DNA of 15,411 nt from Candidatus Moraniibacteriota bacterium (GTDB lineage: Bacteria > Patescibacteriota > Minisyncoccia > Moranbacterales > UBA9337), in contig JAGYNK010000111.1 of assembly GCA_018400055.1 (NCBI GenBank), forward strand, positions 1-15,411. The letters are read 5' to 3'. The translations under genes were made by a program, and so were the position numbers. A model generated the notes under the pieces. It searched no databases. It saw only the letters and a program-made list of their open reading frames with translations, and was not told where the DNA came from. Shown piece after piece: positions 13,950-15,411 of the stretch. The stretch's first letter is position 1. Each line of letters opens with the position of its first letter.

Positions 13950-13997
13950 GATTGATTGGAATAATTCCCTTGGATTAAGAAATATTATTTTTTCCGC

Positions 13998-14115
13998 TGT
14001 CATTGCGCTTGTCCGTCTTTGAAGGAGAAACGATACCGTTGTGTTGGCGTTGATGATATTAACTCTGGGATTGCCACGGAGTTTATCCCGTTGAATAACG
14101 GGACTCGCCATGACA
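13998..14115. repeat. Inverted-repeat element of about 118 bp (MITE- or REP-like)
   Basis: The left end TGTCATTGCGCTTGTCCGT (13998-14016) and the right end ACGGGACTCGCCATGACA (14098-14115) are imperfect inverted repeats; the outer ten bases differ at one position. Within the right half, CCCGTT (14087-14092) and AACGGG (14097-14102) form a hairpin flanked by GAGT (14080-14083) and ACTC (14103-14106). Ends of the TGTCATTGCG type recur in dispersed repeats of many bacteria. No ORF lies inside. The remaining 13950-13997 and 14116-14151 hold nothing I recognise. Confidence 0.5.
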
Positions 14116-14151
14116 TTTCGTAACTCAAGATAATTTGCAGGCGAGAGAAGA

Positions 14152-15297
14152 TTACTCCGTCAAAAATTTTTTTATTTTATCCAAGATTATTTTTTCTGCT
14201 TCAAAAATATTGCCATTGTCTATTTTAAATTCATAGAAAGATCCTTTTAGTTTACCCTCAAAGTCAAGTGTGCGAATTAAATTTTTCAAGTCTTTTTCCT
14301 GAGAAGTTTCAATTATTCCCTTGACGGTGTCGGCAGTTTCATTAAAAAGGACCATAAAAATTTTTCCGGAAGAATAGTTGTCTTTTATTTTTTCCAAAAC
14401 GAGAGAAATATCGGAGGGTTTGCTGTGGCTTTGGACAAAATCTTCCAGAGAAACCAGTGACCAGATTAATTTCAAATCCTGATTCCATTTAATGCGAGCC
14501 ATAATTCTCCCCCAAAGTTTAAGGAGGTGGAGTGGCTGAGTTTTGTATAAATGGCGAATAATTTTTTGCTGATCGCCTCCTTCATCCATAAGGCGAGCAG
14601 AAAGCTGAAGCGCTTTAGGGGTAGTATTTTTTTTCTGGAAGCTTCCGGTAGCGCTGATTATTCCCGTAAGGAGGCAGTTGGCGATATTTTCATCCAATAA
14701 AGACGGGTTAATTTTTTTAAAGGTTTCAGCCAAAATTTCACAAACGGAAGAAGCGGTCATGTCTACCAGATTTATTTGTCCGAAGCTGTCATTTGAATTG
14801 TGGTAGTCTATATTGATTAAAGGAACTTCGTAAAAAATGTCGGGACTTTCTTCATAAATTTTTCCCAGTGATTCTTTGTCGGGAGATCCGATAACAATAA
14901 CCAAGTCAAATTTAAATTTAGCCGGAACAAATGAGAAGTCGCGCGGATCTATAGATCCTTGTTCAGGCGTAATGTATATGCGGTATTCATTTTTTTTCTT
15001 TACGGTGCGGACATTATCAATTTTATTATGAAGAGTGTTGAAAGAAATAATAAACTCGCGCGCCTTGGAAATATTATCTGTGATTTTTTTCGGGCGGGGA
15101 AGAAAATCAAAGTAAGCCTGGCGATTAAGAGGATCATTAAAAGCGATGGTCGGATTGGCACCTGTTTTTTTGAGAAAAAAATATAAACCCCATCCGGCGC
15201 TTACAGCGTCATTATTCGGATTCTGAGGAAGAAGAATTAAAATACTCTTTGATTTTTTTAAAACTTCTTCCATTTGTTGTACGGGTTCCAGAGCCAT
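14152..15297 (-). CDS. DHH-family (NrnA/GdpP-like) protein with degenerate metal site
   Basis: The 381-residue protein follows the DHH phosphoesterase plan. Motif I is NPNNDAVSAG (26-35), motif II FDLVIVIGSPD (130-140), motif III INIDYHNSNDSFGQINLVDMTASS (161-184), motif IV LLTGIISATGSF (209-220). A C-terminal DHHA1-like part follows (about 250-381; GSFYEFK, 352-358). Active relatives degrade short RNAs, pAp or cyclic-di-AMP with two metal ions. Here several ligands are changed: the His of HxNPDGDA is Pro24, its first Asp is Asn28, the Asp of motif II is Gly137, DHH is Asp-Tyr-His (164-166), and the Asp of TDTG is Ala216. The fold is kept but catalysis looks doubtful, so it may bind a nucleotide or RNA without cutting it. 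Start ATG at 15297; Met9 is a possible alternative start. Confidence 0.8.
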   Translation of the reverse strand: MALEPVQQMEEVLKKSKSILILLPQNPNNDAVSAGWGLYFFLKKTGANPTIAFNDPLNRQAYFDFLPRPKKITDNISKAREFIISFNTLHNKIDNVRTVKKKNEYRIYITPEQGSIDPRDFSFVPAKFKFDLVIVIGSPDKESLGKIYEESPDIFYEVPLINIDYHNSNDSFGQINLVDMTASSVCEILAETFKKINPSLLDENIANCLLTGIISATGSFQKKNTTPKALQLSARLMDEGGDQQKIIRHLYKTQPLHLLKLWGRIMARIKWNQDLKLIWSLVSLEDFVQSHSKPSDISLVLEKIKDNYSSGKIFMVLFNETADTVKGIIETSQEKDLKNLIRTLDFEGKLKGSFYEFKIDNGNIFEAEKIILDKIKKFLTE

Positions 15298-15376
15298 AGA
15301 ACTTAAAGGGTGTTATAAATTTTTTTATTCAAGAAATTTATTGTAAGTTATAAGCCTAGAAAATAGGCAGTCCTAT

Positions 15377-15405
15377 AAATTAGCAGAGTTTGTTTTTTAT
15401 GTCAA
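15377..15405 (-). promoter_or_regulatory. Possible promoter of the DHH-family gene
   Basis: On the minus strand a perfect TTGACA (15400-15405) is followed by 17 bases and TAATTT (15377-15382), a poor -10 box. This would give a leader of about 70 bases. The stretch between also holds a small hairpin, GCCTA-GAAAA-TAGGC (15354-15368). I see no gene in 15298-15411. Confidence 0.3.
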
Positions 15406-15411
15406 ATAGCT

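Noticed and set aside
15399..15411. ATG at 15399 as the start of a rightward gene
   Set aside because: Only four codons are visible and no ribosome binding site precedes it; the same bases read TTGACA on the other strand, a better explanation as a -35 box.

Overview
The window looks like a chromosomal segment of a small-genome bacterium, most likely of the Candidate Phyla Radiation (Patescibacteria, Parcubacteria-like). This is an inference. It rests on the AT-rich, tightly packed genes, the near absence of Shine-Dalgarno sites, a shortened YebC, one polypeptide carrying two complete PilB/GspE ATPases, a degenerate DHH phosphoesterase, and short palindromic repeats in the spacers. TGA is used as a stop codon (for example at 2339-2341 and 6309-6311), so the TGA=Gly code of Gracilibacteria and SR1 does not apply. 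I see no tRNA, rRNA, CRISPR array, transposase or phage gene.

Left edge (1-412): the 5' end of a nitronate monooxygenase-like gene on the minus strand, with the best promoter and the only canonical Shine-Dalgarno of the window. A repeat-rich spacer follows, leading into a long rightward gene series.

Rightward series (413-10163): yebC (short form), ruvC, a seven-helix membrane protein of the 7TM_transglut type, a RimK-like ATP-grasp ligase fused to a retropepsin-like protease, two more ATP-grasp ligases, a YdjC/ChbG-type deacetylase, a DUF1704/MATCAP-type metallopeptidase and a class A penicillin-binding protein. From 1679 on the genes lie 5-42 bases apart or overlap (4 nt at 4759, 11 nt at 6301). 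The series ends at a strong hairpin at 10235-10268. The block 3794-7652 (two ATP-grasps, deacetylase, metallopeptidase) is visibly much more AT-rich than the genes on either side, which suggests separate acquisition.

The striking content is this operon: three ATP-grasp amide-bond-forming enzymes, a DTGA protease fused to one of them, a MATCAP-like HExxxH peptidase, a polytopic membrane protein and a sugar deacetylase, next to a peptidoglycan polymerase. I propose a peptide or amino-acid ligation system with its own trimming enzymes ('writers' and 'erasers'), probably acting on a cell-envelope molecule or a protein tail. Family assignments are well supported by motifs. The substrate and the joint function are inference.

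Leftward genes (10293-15297): a small Ste14/PEMT-like membrane methyltransferase sits 12 bases downstream of the 1024-residue tandem PilB/GspE ATPase. The ATPase gene has a promoter with a 12-bp palindrome between its -35 and -10 boxes. Separated by an intrinsic terminator and an inverted-repeat element is a DHH-family (NrnA/GdpP-like) protein that has lost most metal ligands. The last 114 bases appear to be its promoter region.
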